Below are positions 17,563-26,456 of a stretch of 64,000 bases of DNA, piece by piece. The stretch is from Hyphomicrobium sp. (lineage in GTDB: Bacteria > Pseudomonadota > Alphaproteobacteria > Rhizobiales > Hyphomicrobiaceae), in NCBI GenBank assembly GCA_013141015.1, contig JABFRT010000046.1, positions 62,001 through 126,000 on the forward strand, in the 5' to 3' direction. Position 1 is the first letter of the stretch. The number at the start of each line of letters is the position of its first letter. Below the pieces are notes generated by a model that did no database searches, was not told the DNA's origin, and was given only the letters and a program-made list of their open reading frames with translations. The position numbers and the translations under genes were made by a program.

Positions 17563-19013
17563 GCCAGTACATGAAGCGCACGATCGCCGTCGCGGCCTTG
17601 CTGGTCGCGGCGGGAGCCGGCGTATGGGGCATCAGGCATGGATCGCTCTCATTCACAAGTGGCGGTCACACCGGCATGACCGATGCGGACAAAGAAAAGT
17701 CGAGTGGCCCCATTGTCTATTACCGCGATCCACAAGGAAAACCATTCTATTCGGCGGCACCGAAAAATGACGACATCGGGCAGCCCTATATTGCCGTGCA
17801 CGCTAGCGAAGATCTCCGCTTCGATGGTGCCTCTACGAATAGTTCAACGGCATCAGCTGACCGCAAGATCAAGTTCTATCGCAACCCGATGGGTCTGCCT
17901 GATACGTCGCCTACGCCCAAAAAGGACTCGATGGGAATGGACTACATCGCCGTCTACGCGGGTGAAGACAGCGACGACGGAACGGTCAAGGTTTCGCTCG
18001 GCAAAATACAACGCACCGGGGTCGAGACAACGCTGATCGGCAAATTGCCATTCACCCGGACGATCAAGGCACCCGCAGTCGTGCAAATCGACGAAAGGCG
18101 CGTATCGGTCGTCACGCCGCGCTTTGATGGATTTGTTGAAAGTATCGGCACGGCCACCACTGGCACTCAAGTGGAGCAAGGAAGTCCCTTGGTGACAGTG
18201 TTTGGGCAAGACGTCCTCAACCAAGGTGTGCGGCTCGTCGTCGAGCAAAATGCTGGCGGCAGAGGAGATGAAGCGACCGCACTTTCGGATAGCAAATTAG
18301 CGCCAGTCGGAGTGATTGGTGCGCGCCGCCGATTGCTCAATCTTGGTGTCCCTGAAGACTACATCGGCGTTGTTGCGCGCGATCGCCGCGTCCCAGACAC
18401 ACTAACGTATCGGGCAGCCAACGATGGCGTGATCTTAGAGCGGAATGTTGTGGCCGGTCAGGCGTTCAAGTCCGGCGATACGTTGTTCCGTCTCGCGGAT
18501 TTGTCGGTCGTGTGGATCATGGCCGATATATCCGAAGGCGACATTGCCGCTGTAAAACCAGGACAGTTGGCAACAGTGACGACGCGGGCGCACCCGGGGC
18601 GGGTATTCACGGGAAAGGTTGCCGTTGTTTATCCGCAGGTGATGAAGGAGACGCGGACCGCACGAGTTCGCATCGAACTTCAAAATAACGACTTGGCCCT
18701 GTTGCCGGAAATGTACGGTAGTGCCGAGATCGCCACGGGTGACGGCAACGATGCAGTCGTGACCGTTCCATCAAGTGCAATCATCGATAGCGGAAGCCAG
18801 CAAGTGGTTCTGGTTGCATTGGGCGAAGGACGTTACGATCCACGCCGCGTAAAGCTCGGCAGGATTGGCGACGGCTTCACGGAAATCATCGATGGCGTTT
18901 CCGAGGGCGACAAGGTCGTCACCAACGGCAACTTTCTCCTCGACGCGGAAAGCAACCTGCAAGCCGCTCTCAAAAGCTTTGCCGCACCGTCCGAAGCGGA
19001 GCGCGCGCCATGA
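17559..19013 (+). CDS. cusB: CusB-type RND efflux periplasmic adaptor with two heavy-metal-binding domains
   Basis: 484 residues. After an N-terminal membrane helix (RTIAVAALLVAAGAGVWGI) come two copies of the YHMD-type heavy-metal-binding motif: YYRDPQGKPFYSAAPKNDDIGQPYI and FYRNPMGLPDTSPTPKKDSMGMDYI. The second keeps the Met residues, the first has lost them. The membrane-fusion-protein core follows (TIKAPAVVQIDERRVSVVTPRFDGFVESI; ADLSVVWIMADISEGDIAAVKPGQ; beta-barrel and membrane-proximal domains). It joins the CusA pump to an outer-membrane factor that is not encoded here. It overlaps both neighbours by four bases. Confidence 0.88.
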   Translation: MSQYMKRTIAVAALLVAAGAGVWGIRHGSLSFTSGGHTGMTDADKEKSSGPIVYYRDPQGKPFYSAAPKNDDIGQPYIAVHASEDLRFDGASTNSSTASADRKIKFYRNPMGLPDTSPTPKKDSMGMDYIAVYAGEDSDDGTVKVSLGKIQRTGVETTLIGKLPFTRTIKAPAVVQIDERRVSVVTPRFDGFVESIGTATTGTQVEQGSPLVTVFGQDVLNQGVRLVVEQNAGGRGDEATALSDSKLAPVGVIGARRRLLNLGVPEDYIGVVARDRRVPDTLTYRAANDGVILERNVVAGQAFKSGDTLFRLADLSVVWIMADISEGDIAAVKPGQLATVTTRAHPGRVFTGKVAVVYPQVMKETRTARVRIELQNNDLALLPEMYGSAEIATGDGNDAVVTVPSSAIIDSGSQQVVLVALGEGRYDPRRVKLGRIGDGFTEIIDGVSEGDKVVTNGNFLLDAESNLQAALKSFAAPSEAERAP

Positions 19014-22000
19014 TTGCTCGACTTATTGCTTGGTCTGCCCGAAACCTCATGCTGGTGTTCATAGCCACCACTTTGGCGGTGGTGGGGGGCGTATGGGCCG
19101 TTCGAACGCTGCCGCTCGACGCGATTCCGGATCTCTCGGATACGCAGGTCATCGTATACACGGAATATCCAGGGCAAGCACCGCAAGTCGTCGAAGATCA
19201 GGTCACCTATCCTTTGACGACGTCAATGTTGACCGTTCCGCGCTCCAAGGTGGTGCGCGGCTTCTCGTTCTTCGGCGTGTCGTTCGTTTATATCATTTTT
19301 GAGGACGGAACCGATATCTACTGGGCGCGCTCACGCGTACTCGAATACTTGAACGCAGCGGCCAAACGCATTCCGGCCGGTGTCACGCCAACGCTCGGAC
19401 CAGACGCGAGCGGTATTGGCTGGGTTTATCAGTATGCACTCCGCAACAAAGATAAATCGCTGGCGGCTTTGCGTTCCCTCCAGGATTGGGAGGTGCGCTT
19501 CGGTTTGTCAAAAGCTGAAGGTGTGGCCGAAGTTGCCAGCGTCGGAGGCTTCGTCAAGCAGTACGCAATCGTCGTCGATCCAGGCCGAATGCGGGCGCTT
19601 GGCATTTCCCTTGCTAAAATTCGCGATGTTATTCGTGGCAGCAACATGGACGTCGGCGGTCGTACGCTCGAACTCAGCGAGCATGAGTTCATGGTGCGTG
19701 GACGTGGCTATCTGAAAGGTAGTGAAGATATCGAGCGCATCGTCGTCAAAGTCGACGGCGGCACGCCGGTCTTGATCAAGGATATCGCGCGGGTCGAACT
19801 TGCTGGTGATGAACGGCGCGGCATTGCCGAACTCAATGGCGATGGCGAGGTGGCGAGCGGCATTGCTCTACAGCGTTCTGGCGCCAATGCCCTGACGGTC
19901 ATCGATAACATCAAGAAACGTCTGGACGACATCACCCCGTCTCTGCCGGAAGGCACAGAAATTGTGCCTGTGTATGATCGCTCTGAACTTATCCATCGCG
20001 CGATTGCGACGCTCAAGACGACGCTCGTTGAAGAAAGCATCGTCGTAGCCCTCGTATGCATTGTGTTTCTACTGCACGTCCGAAGTGCGCTGGTCGCAAT
20101 CATCATGTTGCCGGTGGGGGTCCTCCTATCGTTCCTGGCCATGCGGCTGCTGGGTATCGGCTCCAACATCATGAGCTTGGGTGGCATCGCGATTGCGATC
20201 GGCGCGATGGTCGATGCGGCCATAGTGATGATTGAGAATGCGCACAAGCACCTCGAAAGAGCCGCACCGGACAAGCCTCGGACCGAGATCCTAATTGAAG
20301 CAGCAGCGGAGGTCGGTCCTGCACTTTTCTTTTCTCTGCTCATCATCACGGTATCTTTTCTGCCGATCTTTACGCTCGAATCGCAAGAAGGTCGACTTTT
20401 TGGCCCCCTCGCGTTCACCAAGACGTTTGCGATGGCGGCAGCCGCACTATTATCCGTGACGCTGGTTCCAGCACTCATGATCCTGTTCGTGCGCGGCAAG
20501 ATTATTCCTGAATCCAAAAACCCGCTCAATCGCGCACTGATTGCTATCTATCGACCGGTCATCAGGGCGGTGATGAAGGCCAAAGTGCTCACAATTTCTC
20601 TCGCGGCCGTCATCCTCGCGGTTTCAATTTGGCCAATGACTCAGGTTGGCAGTGAGTTCATGCCTAATTTGCAGGAGGGCACGTTGCTGTACATGCCGAC
20701 AACGTTGCCGGGATTGTCGGTCACGAAGGCTGCTGAGTTATTGCAAACGCAGGATCGCATCATCCGCTCATTTCCAGAGGTTGCGTCAGTGTTCGGCAAA
20801 GCCGGACGGGCGCTGACGGCGACAGACCCAGCTCCGATCGAGATGTTCGAGACTGTGGTCAATCTGAAGCCCAAAGCCGAGTGGCGGCCGGGGTTGACGG
20901 TCGACAATCTGATCCATGAAATGGACAAAGCATTGCAGTTTCCCGGCGTCTCCAATGCCTGGACAATGCCGATCAAAGCTCGCATCGATATGCTTGCAAC
21001 CGGTATTCGCACGCCGGTCGGTATAAAGGTCATCGGCAAAGACCTCGCCGAAATTGAGAAGGTCGCCCGCGAGGTCGAAACGGTTGTCAAAGCCGTTCCC
21101 GGAACCACAAGCGCCTACGCTGAACGCGTGACGGGTGGCTACTATCTTGAAATTGTACCCAATCGTGACCGGCTGGCACGATATGGGCTGATGATCTCCG
21201 ACGTGCAGGAGGTGATCGCGATGGCACTCGGTGCCGAACCGATTACGACGACTGTCGAAGGCCGGGAGCGTTATACGGTCGCCATCCGCTACCCGCGCGA
21301 TCTGCGTTCCGATCCGCAAGCAATCGCAAAGGAAGTGGTGGTGTCATTGCCGACCGGCGGCACAGTCCCGCTCGGCGAAATCGCGGATATTACGCTCACA
21401 CAGGGCCCGACGAGCATTCGAACCGAAAACGCAAAACTCGCGACATACATTTTTGTCGACATCCGGGATCGCGACTTGGGCGGCTACGTTGCCGACGCCA
21501 AGAAGGCAGTGACTGAACAGGTCAAACTCCCCGCAGGGACCTATCTCGTCTGGAGCGGACAGTTCGAGTATCTCGAACGTGCAGAAGCCAGACTTAGACT
21601 CGTCGTTCCAGTGACGTTGATGATTATCGTCCTGCTGCTCTACCTCAATTTCCGCCGCGTTACTGAGACGCTGATTGTCATGCTGTCACTGCCGTTCGCG
21701 CTCGTCGGCGGCTTCTGGCTGATATGGTGGCTTGAGTTCAATCTATCAGTGGCGGTCGCGGTTGGATTCATAGCGCTCGCCGGCGTTGCCGCCGAGACCG
21801 GCGTCGTGATGCTGATCTATCTCGATCACGCGGCAGAGGACGTCAAAGCAAGGTGCGCTCTGGAGAAACGTACCTACACGCGCGCGGATCTCTATGAGGC
21901 GATTTTGGTGGGCGCTGTCGAGCGCGTGCGACCGAAGATGATGACGGTTGTTGCAATCATGGCAGGACTTTTGCCGATCATGTGGAGCACAGGAACCGGA

Positions 22001-22174
22001 TCGGAGGTGATGCAGCGCATTGCGGTACCGATGATCGGGGGCATGGTTTCCTCGACATTGCTCACGCTCATCGTCATCCCCGCGATCTACGGCTTGGTCA
22101 AGGGATGGCGGTTAGAGGAGCAGTTTGAACCCAATCAATTGACGAAAGTGCCAGCTATATCTGCTGGAGTCTGA
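19010..22174 (+). CDS. cusA: CusA-type copper/silver RND efflux pump
   Basis: 1054 residues, the length of heavy-metal efflux RND pumps. The hallmark TM4 segment (GGIAIAIGAMVDAAIVMIENAHKHLE) carries the acidic proton-relay residues. The three Met of the CusA periplasmic binding site are all present in matching contexts: M562 (LLYMPTTLPG), M612 (IEMFETV) and M661 (RIDMLATGI), which points to Cu(I)/Ag(I) rather than Co/Zn/Cd. It starts within the cusB stop (ATGA). It exports periplasmic or cytoplasmic metal with CusB; no CusC/TolC gene is adjacent. Confidence 0.92.
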   Translation: MIARLIAWSARNLMLVFIATTLAVVGGVWAVRTLPLDAIPDLSDTQVIVYTEYPGQAPQVVEDQVTYPLTTSMLTVPRSKVVRGFSFFGVSFVYIIFEDGTDIYWARSRVLEYLNAAAKRIPAGVTPTLGPDASGIGWVYQYALRNKDKSLAALRSLQDWEVRFGLSKAEGVAEVASVGGFVKQYAIVVDPGRMRALGISLAKIRDVIRGSNMDVGGRTLELSEHEFMVRGRGYLKGSEDIERIVVKVDGGTPVLIKDIARVELAGDERRGIAELNGDGEVASGIALQRSGANALTVIDNIKKRLDDITPSLPEGTEIVPVYDRSELIHRAIATLKTTLVEESIVVALVCIVFLLHVRSALVAIIMLPVGVLLSFLAMRLLGIGSNIMSLGGIAIAIGAMVDAAIVMIENAHKHLERAAPDKPRTEILIEAAAEVGPALFFSLLIITVSFLPIFTLESQEGRLFGPLAFTKTFAMAAAALLSVTLVPALMILFVRGKIIPESKNPLNRALIAIYRPVIRAVMKAKVLTISLAAVILAVSIWPMTQVGSEFMPNLQEGTLLYMPTTLPGLSVTKAAELLQTQDRIIRSFPEVASVFGKAGRALTATDPAPIEMFETVVNLKPKAEWRPGLTVDNLIHEMDKALQFPGVSNAWTMPIKARIDMLATGIRTPVGIKVIGKDLAEIEKVAREVETVVKAVPGTTSAYAERVTGGYYLEIVPNRDRLARYGLMISDVQEVIAMALGAEPITTTVEGRERYTVAIRYPRDLRSDPQAIAKEVVVSLPTGGTVPLGEIADITLTQGPTSIRTENAKLATYIFVDIRDRDLGGYVADAKKAVTEQVKLPAGTYLVWSGQFEYLERAEARLRLVVPVTLMIIVLLLYLNFRRVTETLIVMLSLPFALVGGFWLIWWLEFNLSVAVAVGFIALAGVAAETGVVMLIYLDHAAEDVKARCALEKRTYTRADLYEAILVGAVERVRPKMMTVVAIMAGLLPIMWSTGTGSEVMQRIAVPMIGGMVSSTLLTLIVIPAIYGLVKGWRLEEQFEPNQLTKVPAISAGV

Positions 22175-22307
22175 TGTCTGGAATTGGCCCGTCTCGCCAC
22201 AGCCGCTAATCGACTGCCGGAAGCGACAGAATATGAAGCGGACATCACGAGCGCAATAGGTGCCATTGTACGACGCTGGTGTGGCACGCCAGTCGAGAGT
22301 CCGGTTG

Positions 22308-22443
22308 GGGTCACGAGCACGCATCGCCCGCATCCTTCGGCAAGTCCGCTAGCCCCTAATGATCAGACATCGTTGCTCTTTTTGTCCGCTCCCCCACCAT
22401 GAGCAGATACGCGTATTGGCAGATCAATCGGTCGAGAAGGGCC
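22308..22443 (+). repeat. dispersed intergenic repeat A, copy 1
   Basis: About 135 bases similar to 34174-34298. Shared stretches include GGTCACGAGCACGCATC, CGCTAGCCCCTA, a CGCTCCCCC run, and CAGATCAATC followed by GTCGAGAAGGGCC. Same orientation in both copies. It fills the gap between cusA and the L,D-transpeptidase gene. Confidence 0.75.
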
Positions 22444-22465
22444 AGAAGGAGAAACAACGCGGCGC

Positions 22466-24337
22466 TTACCACCACCAGTCCTGTTGCATCTTCTTCTTGC
22501 TACCGTCGCGCCGCGTCTTGACCGCCGTTTGGGGTTTCTGGCTGGGCTCATCTAAGTAGCCGAAGTCGAAGAAGCTGGAACCGCCGGTCGACGGCTTGCT
22601 GCTAGCGATGGGGATATTGACCGTTGGCCGGCGTGTCTTAAAACCACCCTGGGGTTGGTTGCTCAAAACCGCAACAAACTCGGTTCGATAGTTGGTCTCC
22701 CGGCTTAGCGGCTCATCCGAGATGATGATCGATGATCGTGGCAACGCCGTCGGTGCGATGCGGTCGAGCACATCTTGCGGGAACGCTATCCGGTCAAGCG
22801 CGTTCGAGGCGTTGTCTCGGCCTTCGATTGTGACCGCGCTCCAGCGCAGGCCAGGACCGGAGTTCGCCATTGCCGTAAAGATATGAGTGCCGATCGCCTG
22901 GTCAGGATCTCGGATTTTGATGGGAACCTCGATGCTCGCATCGAACACCTCGCCCCCGTCGGGCCACGGCTTTCCCGTGGTGCGCCGCACGTAGAGCTTC
23001 TGCGTCGCCCGGCTGATATATATTGCGACGGGCTGGAGCGCGAGCTTGGCTTCGTCCAAAGCTTTAGTCAGGTCTACCAACTTGGCGGCGGCCGCTTTGG
23101 CAGCATCTTTTGCCTTGGCCGCGGCATCGCGCTTGAACGACGCTTCAGCTTTCGCTTGCTCCAGCCGTGCACCCGTTTCGGCTGCCTTGGCAACGGCCTT
23201 GAGCTTGCGGTCTTCGGCCCGCGCCTTGGCCTCACCCTTCATCACCACGGCAAGCGCTTTTTCGGAATTCTTCAGTTCAGCGTCAGCCATGTTCTTCAGC
23301 ACTTGCATATTGGAGAGCAATGCCTTCGCTTTTGCCGCGTTCCCCTGTGCTGTCTCAGCTAATTTCTTTGCTTGTAATTTAGACTTTTTTGTCTCTAGCG
23401 CGTCGCCCGTACTGTTCGGATCGATCACTTTGTCCGCAGCGGCTTTGGCGGCATCTTTTGCCGTGGCCGCGACCTCAAGTTTCGCCGCGACATCGGCCTT
23501 CGAGGTGTTCAGCCGTGTCTCCGCCTCCGCAGCCCTGGAAGCCGCCTTGAGCTTGCGCTCCTCGGCCCGCACCTTTGCTTCCAGGCTGCCTTTCGTCACG
23601 ACCGAGAGAGTTTTTTCGGCGCTCTTCAACTCGGCGTCAGCCTTCGTCTTCAGAGCTTGCATTTTCGACAGCGACGCCGCGAACTTCCCCGCATCGCTCT
23701 CGGCGGCTTTAGTGGCCTTCTTTGCTTCACCTGCCGCTTTGACGGCTTCTGCAACGTCACGACCGAGGGACTCGGCACGCGCCGGGGCTTCCGCAACGAT
23801 CTTCGCGTCTGGCACCAGCAATGCCGGATGCGAGAACTCTACCGGGGTTACGTCGCCCGGCGATACGATCACGCGCATGCCAATTTGCGTCTTATCGAAT
23901 AGCTTCTCCGCGAAGTCGAATGGCATGCGCACGCAGCCGTGTGAGGCGGCATAGCCCGGCAGTGGACCGCCATGCATGGCGATGCCGTTCCAGGTAAGGC
24001 GCTGCATGTGAGGCATGTGTGCATCGTCATACAGGTTTGAACGATGATCCTCGTTCTTTTGCAGAATGGCAAAGATACCGGCGGGAGTCTCGCGCCCTTT
24101 GACACCTGTCGAGACCGGCGCACGTAGGATCCAACCTTCACTGTCATAGATCGTAACGTTCTGGCTCTTGATCGACACGATTGCCATAACCGGCTCACTT
24201 GCCGGGCGCTGAGCCGCTTCAAAGGCGCTTTCAGCCTTTTTCGCAAATGATCGTTCGGCCATGGACACCAGCGTGGCAATGGCGGCAAGCGTTACGAAGA
24301 TTCGTGATGTCGAATGAAGGAAGTAGGGTTGTGCCAT
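22466..24337 (-). CDS. L,D-transpeptidase (YkuD) with long Ala/Lys coiled-coil repeats
   Basis: About 623 residues, much longer than a basic YkuD enzyme. A signal peptide (IFVTLAAIATLVSMAERSFA) precedes the catalytic domain (VMAIVSIKSQNVTIYDSEGWI ... HGGPLPGYAASHGCVRMP), with the catalytic Cys at about residue 135 and the two His in place. Residues ~200-450 form two tandem copies of a ~120-residue helical unit (LKSAEKTLSVV... / LKNSEKALAVV..., each ending AAKAKDAAKAAA-like), a predicted coiled-coil spacer. The C-terminal part (VAIYISRATQKLYVRR ... AIGTHIFTAM) looks like a second, catalytically degenerate YkuD-like fold. It would form 3-3 peptidoglycan crosslinks or anchor proteins in the periplasm. 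Start chosen at 24337; 24355 is possible. Confidence 0.85.
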   Translation of the reverse strand: MAQPYFLHSTSRIFVTLAAIATLVSMAERSFAKKAESAFEAAQRPASEPVMAIVSIKSQNVTIYDSEGWILRAPVSTGVKGRETPAGIFAILQKNEDHRSNLYDDAHMPHMQRLTWNGIAMHGGPLPGYAASHGCVRMPFDFAEKLFDKTQIGMRVIVSPGDVTPVEFSHPALLVPDAKIVAEAPARAESLGRDVAEAVKAAGEAKKATKAAESDAGKFAASLSKMQALKTKADAELKSAEKTLSVVTKGSLEAKVRAEERKLKAASRAAEAETRLNTSKADVAAKLEVAATAKDAAKAAADKVIDPNSTGDALETKKSKLQAKKLAETAQGNAAKAKALLSNMQVLKNMADAELKNSEKALAVVMKGEAKARAEDRKLKAVAKAAETGARLEQAKAEASFKRDAAAKAKDAAKAAAAKLVDLTKALDEAKLALQPVAIYISRATQKLYVRRTTGKPWPDGGEVFDASIEVPIKIRDPDQAIGTHIFTAMANSGPGLRWSAVTIEGRDNASNALDRIAFPQDVLDRIAPTALPRSSIIISDEPLSRETNYRTEFVAVLSNQPQGGFKTRRPTVNIPIASSKPSTGGSSFFDFGYLDEPSQKPQTAVKTRRDGSKKKMQQDWWW

Positions 24338-24637
24338 CGAAGTCCGGTACGCCATTCACTGCCATGATTGAGATGCTCGTCTGTGGTTGCGTCAATAGCC
24401 TATCCCGTCTCAACTTCCAACTCGATCAGCCCGACTGCCAAGCTTATCGTCGAGTTCAATTGAAAGAGCTGACGCCGATTATGGAAAGCGGCGGGTTGTA
24501 GGGAGATCTACGTAGTTGCCCGTACGCACGCCCCCTCACTTGCCTAATTGCTAAAGTACGGCAACCTTGCAGCTTCTCTGCAGGACGGGGCACGTTTGTG
24601 CGTCAGCGTCGTTCGTTTTAGTGATTTTATAGGCGAG

Positions 24638-25843
24638 ATGCAGACGGCTTCCCTTGATCATCACCGCAACTGGCGTGCACTAGCATCACTTGCAGTTCTA
24701 TCCAGCATCGCGTTGGGCGCGAGCCTCGTCGACGCGGACAGCCAAGGCGCGAGCGAATATATTTCCGCTGCTCGGTCAGCAATCCTGATCGACGCACAGA
24801 GCGGCGCGACGCTGTTTGCAAAGAATGCTGACGAGCCTCTACCACCGGCCAGTTTAAGCAAGCTGATGACAATGGCCGTTGCATTCAAGGCGCTGAAGGA
24901 GAAGAGGTTTACGCGCGAAAGCGAATTCAAAATGAGTGAGCACGCCTGGAGAACGGGTGGTGCACCGTCTAGAACGGCCGCAATGTTTGTGCCTCTAAAC
25001 AGCAAAGTAAGCCTCGGCGATTTGATCCAAGGCGTTATCGTCCAGTCCGGAAACGACGCGGCGATCGCCATCGCGGAGGGATTGGCTGGCAGCGAGGCCG
25101 CGTTTGCCCGAGAAATGCAGACCGAAGCGAGGCGAATCGGCCTTACCACAACGACATTTGTGAACGCTACAGGACTAGACGATCCGTCACAAAAAATGAG
25201 CAGCCGCGACCTGGGGCGGCTGACACTTCATCTCATTAAGGAGTATCCTGAATACTACAAATGGTTTGCTCAGCGCGAGTTTTCGTACCGAAAACATCGA
25301 TTCTTCAACCGCAACCCGCTGCTTGCCGAGGATCTGGGCGTTGATGGATTGAAAACCGGTCACACCGATGCATCCGGCTATGGCATTGCGGCGTCAGCAA
25401 ATCGAGATGGCCGGCGTTTGGTTGCAGTGGTGATGGGTTTGCAGTCCGCAACCCGCAGGAAGGTTGAAGTCAAGAAGCTGTTAGACTGGGGCTTTCGACG
25501 CGCGACCGAAGCCACTATTTTTACTGCCGGGGAGACCATCGGCTATGCCCGGGTCTGGGCTGGCACATCGTTCTACGTGCCTATGACTACGCCCACTGAC
25601 GCCGTAGTCACGCTTATTCGTGGCACCCCGGATCGCGAATTGAGCGGAGAGATTGTTTATGACTGGCCTCTGAAGCCACCCATTCGCAAAGGCGACGAGG
25701 TTGCCAAGTTGCGACTCTCCACACCGTACGGTCTGAAACAGGAGTTCACTTTGGTCGCCGATCAAAATATCGACTCCTCCGGACTGGCATGGCGAGGCGC
25801 CGATGCCCTTGCGCTGCTGGTATGGCGCAAGCTCGGCTTCTAG
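24638..25843 (+). CDS. D-alanyl-D-alanine carboxypeptidase (PBP5/DacA family)
   Basis: 401 residues from ATG 24638. All serine-peptidase S11 motifs are present: S72-L-S-K75 (PPASLSKLM), S137-G-N139 (VQSGNDAAIAIAE) and K239-T-G241 (DGLKTGHTDASGYG). A hydrophobic N-terminal segment (ALASLAVLSSIALGASLV) is the signal peptide, and a C-terminal beta-rich PBP5_C-like domain follows after residue ~290. The enzyme trims stem pentapeptides to tetrapeptides in the periplasm. It is divergent from the L,D-transpeptidase, whose donor substrate is that tetrapeptide. The 3' end forms a hairpin shared with the convergent regulator gene. Confidence 0.9.
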   Translation: MQTASLDHHRNWRALASLAVLSSIALGASLVDADSQGASEYISAARSAILIDAQSGATLFAKNADEPLPPASLSKLMTMAVAFKALKEKRFTRESEFKMSEHAWRTGGAPSRTAAMFVPLNSKVSLGDLIQGVIVQSGNDAAIAIAEGLAGSEAAFAREMQTEARRIGLTTTTFVNATGLDDPSQKMSSRDLGRLTLHLIKEYPEYYKWFAQREFSYRKHRFFNRNPLLAEDLGVDGLKTGHTDASGYGIAASANRDGRRLVAVVMGLQSATRRKVEVKKLLDWGFRRATEATIFTAGETIGYARVWAGTSFYVPMTTPTDAVVTLIRGTPDRELSGEIVYDWPLKPPIRKGDEVAKLRLSTPYGLKQEFTLVADQNIDSSGLAWRGADALALLVWRKLGF

Positions 25844-25854
25844 AGGCTTGCGCC
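25824..25854. terminator. hairpin at the convergent ends of dacA and the FixJ-like gene
   Basis: GGCGCAAGC at 25824 and GCTTGCGCC ending 25854 make a perfect nine-base stem with a 13-base loop that contains the dacA stop codon; ATTATAT follows on the plus strand. It lies between two convergent genes and may act in both directions. Confidence 0.5.
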
Positions 25855-25856
25855 TA

Positions 25857-26456
25857 TTATATCAGTTTGAGCTGAAGGCCCATCCTGACCAAGTCGGCCA
25901 GCGTTTTGGCCGCCATCTTGTTCATAACCCAAGTGCGGTGAATTTCGACTGTTCGTGGACTGATCCCAAGCTCGATTGCTATCTGCTTGTTGGCCATTCC
26001 GCGAACAAGCAATTTCATGGTGTCGCGCTGCCGGTCTGTCAGCAGGGAGTACCGGCCCTCTGTCAACCTTACAATTTCGCCGTCAGCGCTAGCGCTGGCC
26101 GATACACGCAATGCATCGCCAATGCATTCGAGCAGTCTGTGATCGTCGAACGGCTTTTCCAAGAATTCATGGGCGCCAAGCTTCATCGCTTGCACGGCCA
26201 TTTCGATGTCCCCGTGCCCCGTCAAGAGGATGACAGGACGCTCATCACCCCTAGCCCGCATCCGGCGCAGCAAATCCATGCCTGTCACATTAGGCATCCG
26301 CACGTCGGAAACAACGCACCCGGGCTTTACTTCTGCGTCCAAAAACGTCTCAGCGCTGCTAAAGCATGCGACGTCATGGCTATGCGCTATCAGAAGCATT
26401 GAAACGGCATCCAGGACGGCGAGATCGTCATCGACTATCGAAATGGTTGGCGGCAT
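25857..26456 (-). CDS. FixJ-type two-component response regulator
   Basis: 199 residues. The receiver domain has the acidic pair IVDDD near residue 10, the phospho-acceptor D51 (VVSDVRMPNVTG), the T/S switch LLTGHGD and the Lys of EFLEKPF. The C-terminal LuxR/FixJ helix-turn-helix is LTDRQRDTMKLLVRGMANKQIAIELGISPRTVEIHR. Start at 26456 overlaps the 3' end of the histidine-kinase gene by 29 bases, so the two are one operon. The DNA target may be the TACGTA-type palindromes at 28108 and 33989 (inference). Confidence 0.9.
   Translation of the reverse strand: MPPTISIVDDDLAVLDAVSMLLIAHSHDVACFSSAETFLDAEVKPGCVVSDVRMPNVTGMDLLRRMRARGDERPVILLTGHGDIEMAVQAMKLGAHEFLEKPFDDHRLLECIGDALRVSASASADGEIVRLTEGRYSLLTDRQRDTMKLLVRGMANKQIAIELGISPRTVEIHRTWVMNKMAAKTLADLVRMGLQLKLI

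Noticed and set aside
19708-20529. 273-residue minus-strand frame under cusA
   Set aside because: Ser/Arg/Met-rich antisense frame; cusA on the other strand is complete and conserved.
23046-23954. 302-residue plus-strand frame rich in Ala, Ser and Phe
   Set aside because: Complement of the Ala/Lys coiled-coil repeats of the L,D-transpeptidase; low complexity explains the long frame.
24509-24528. TACGTA and TACG half-sites in the dacA upstream region as a third operator
   Set aside because: The spacing differs from the two identical 16-base sites and only one half is perfect.
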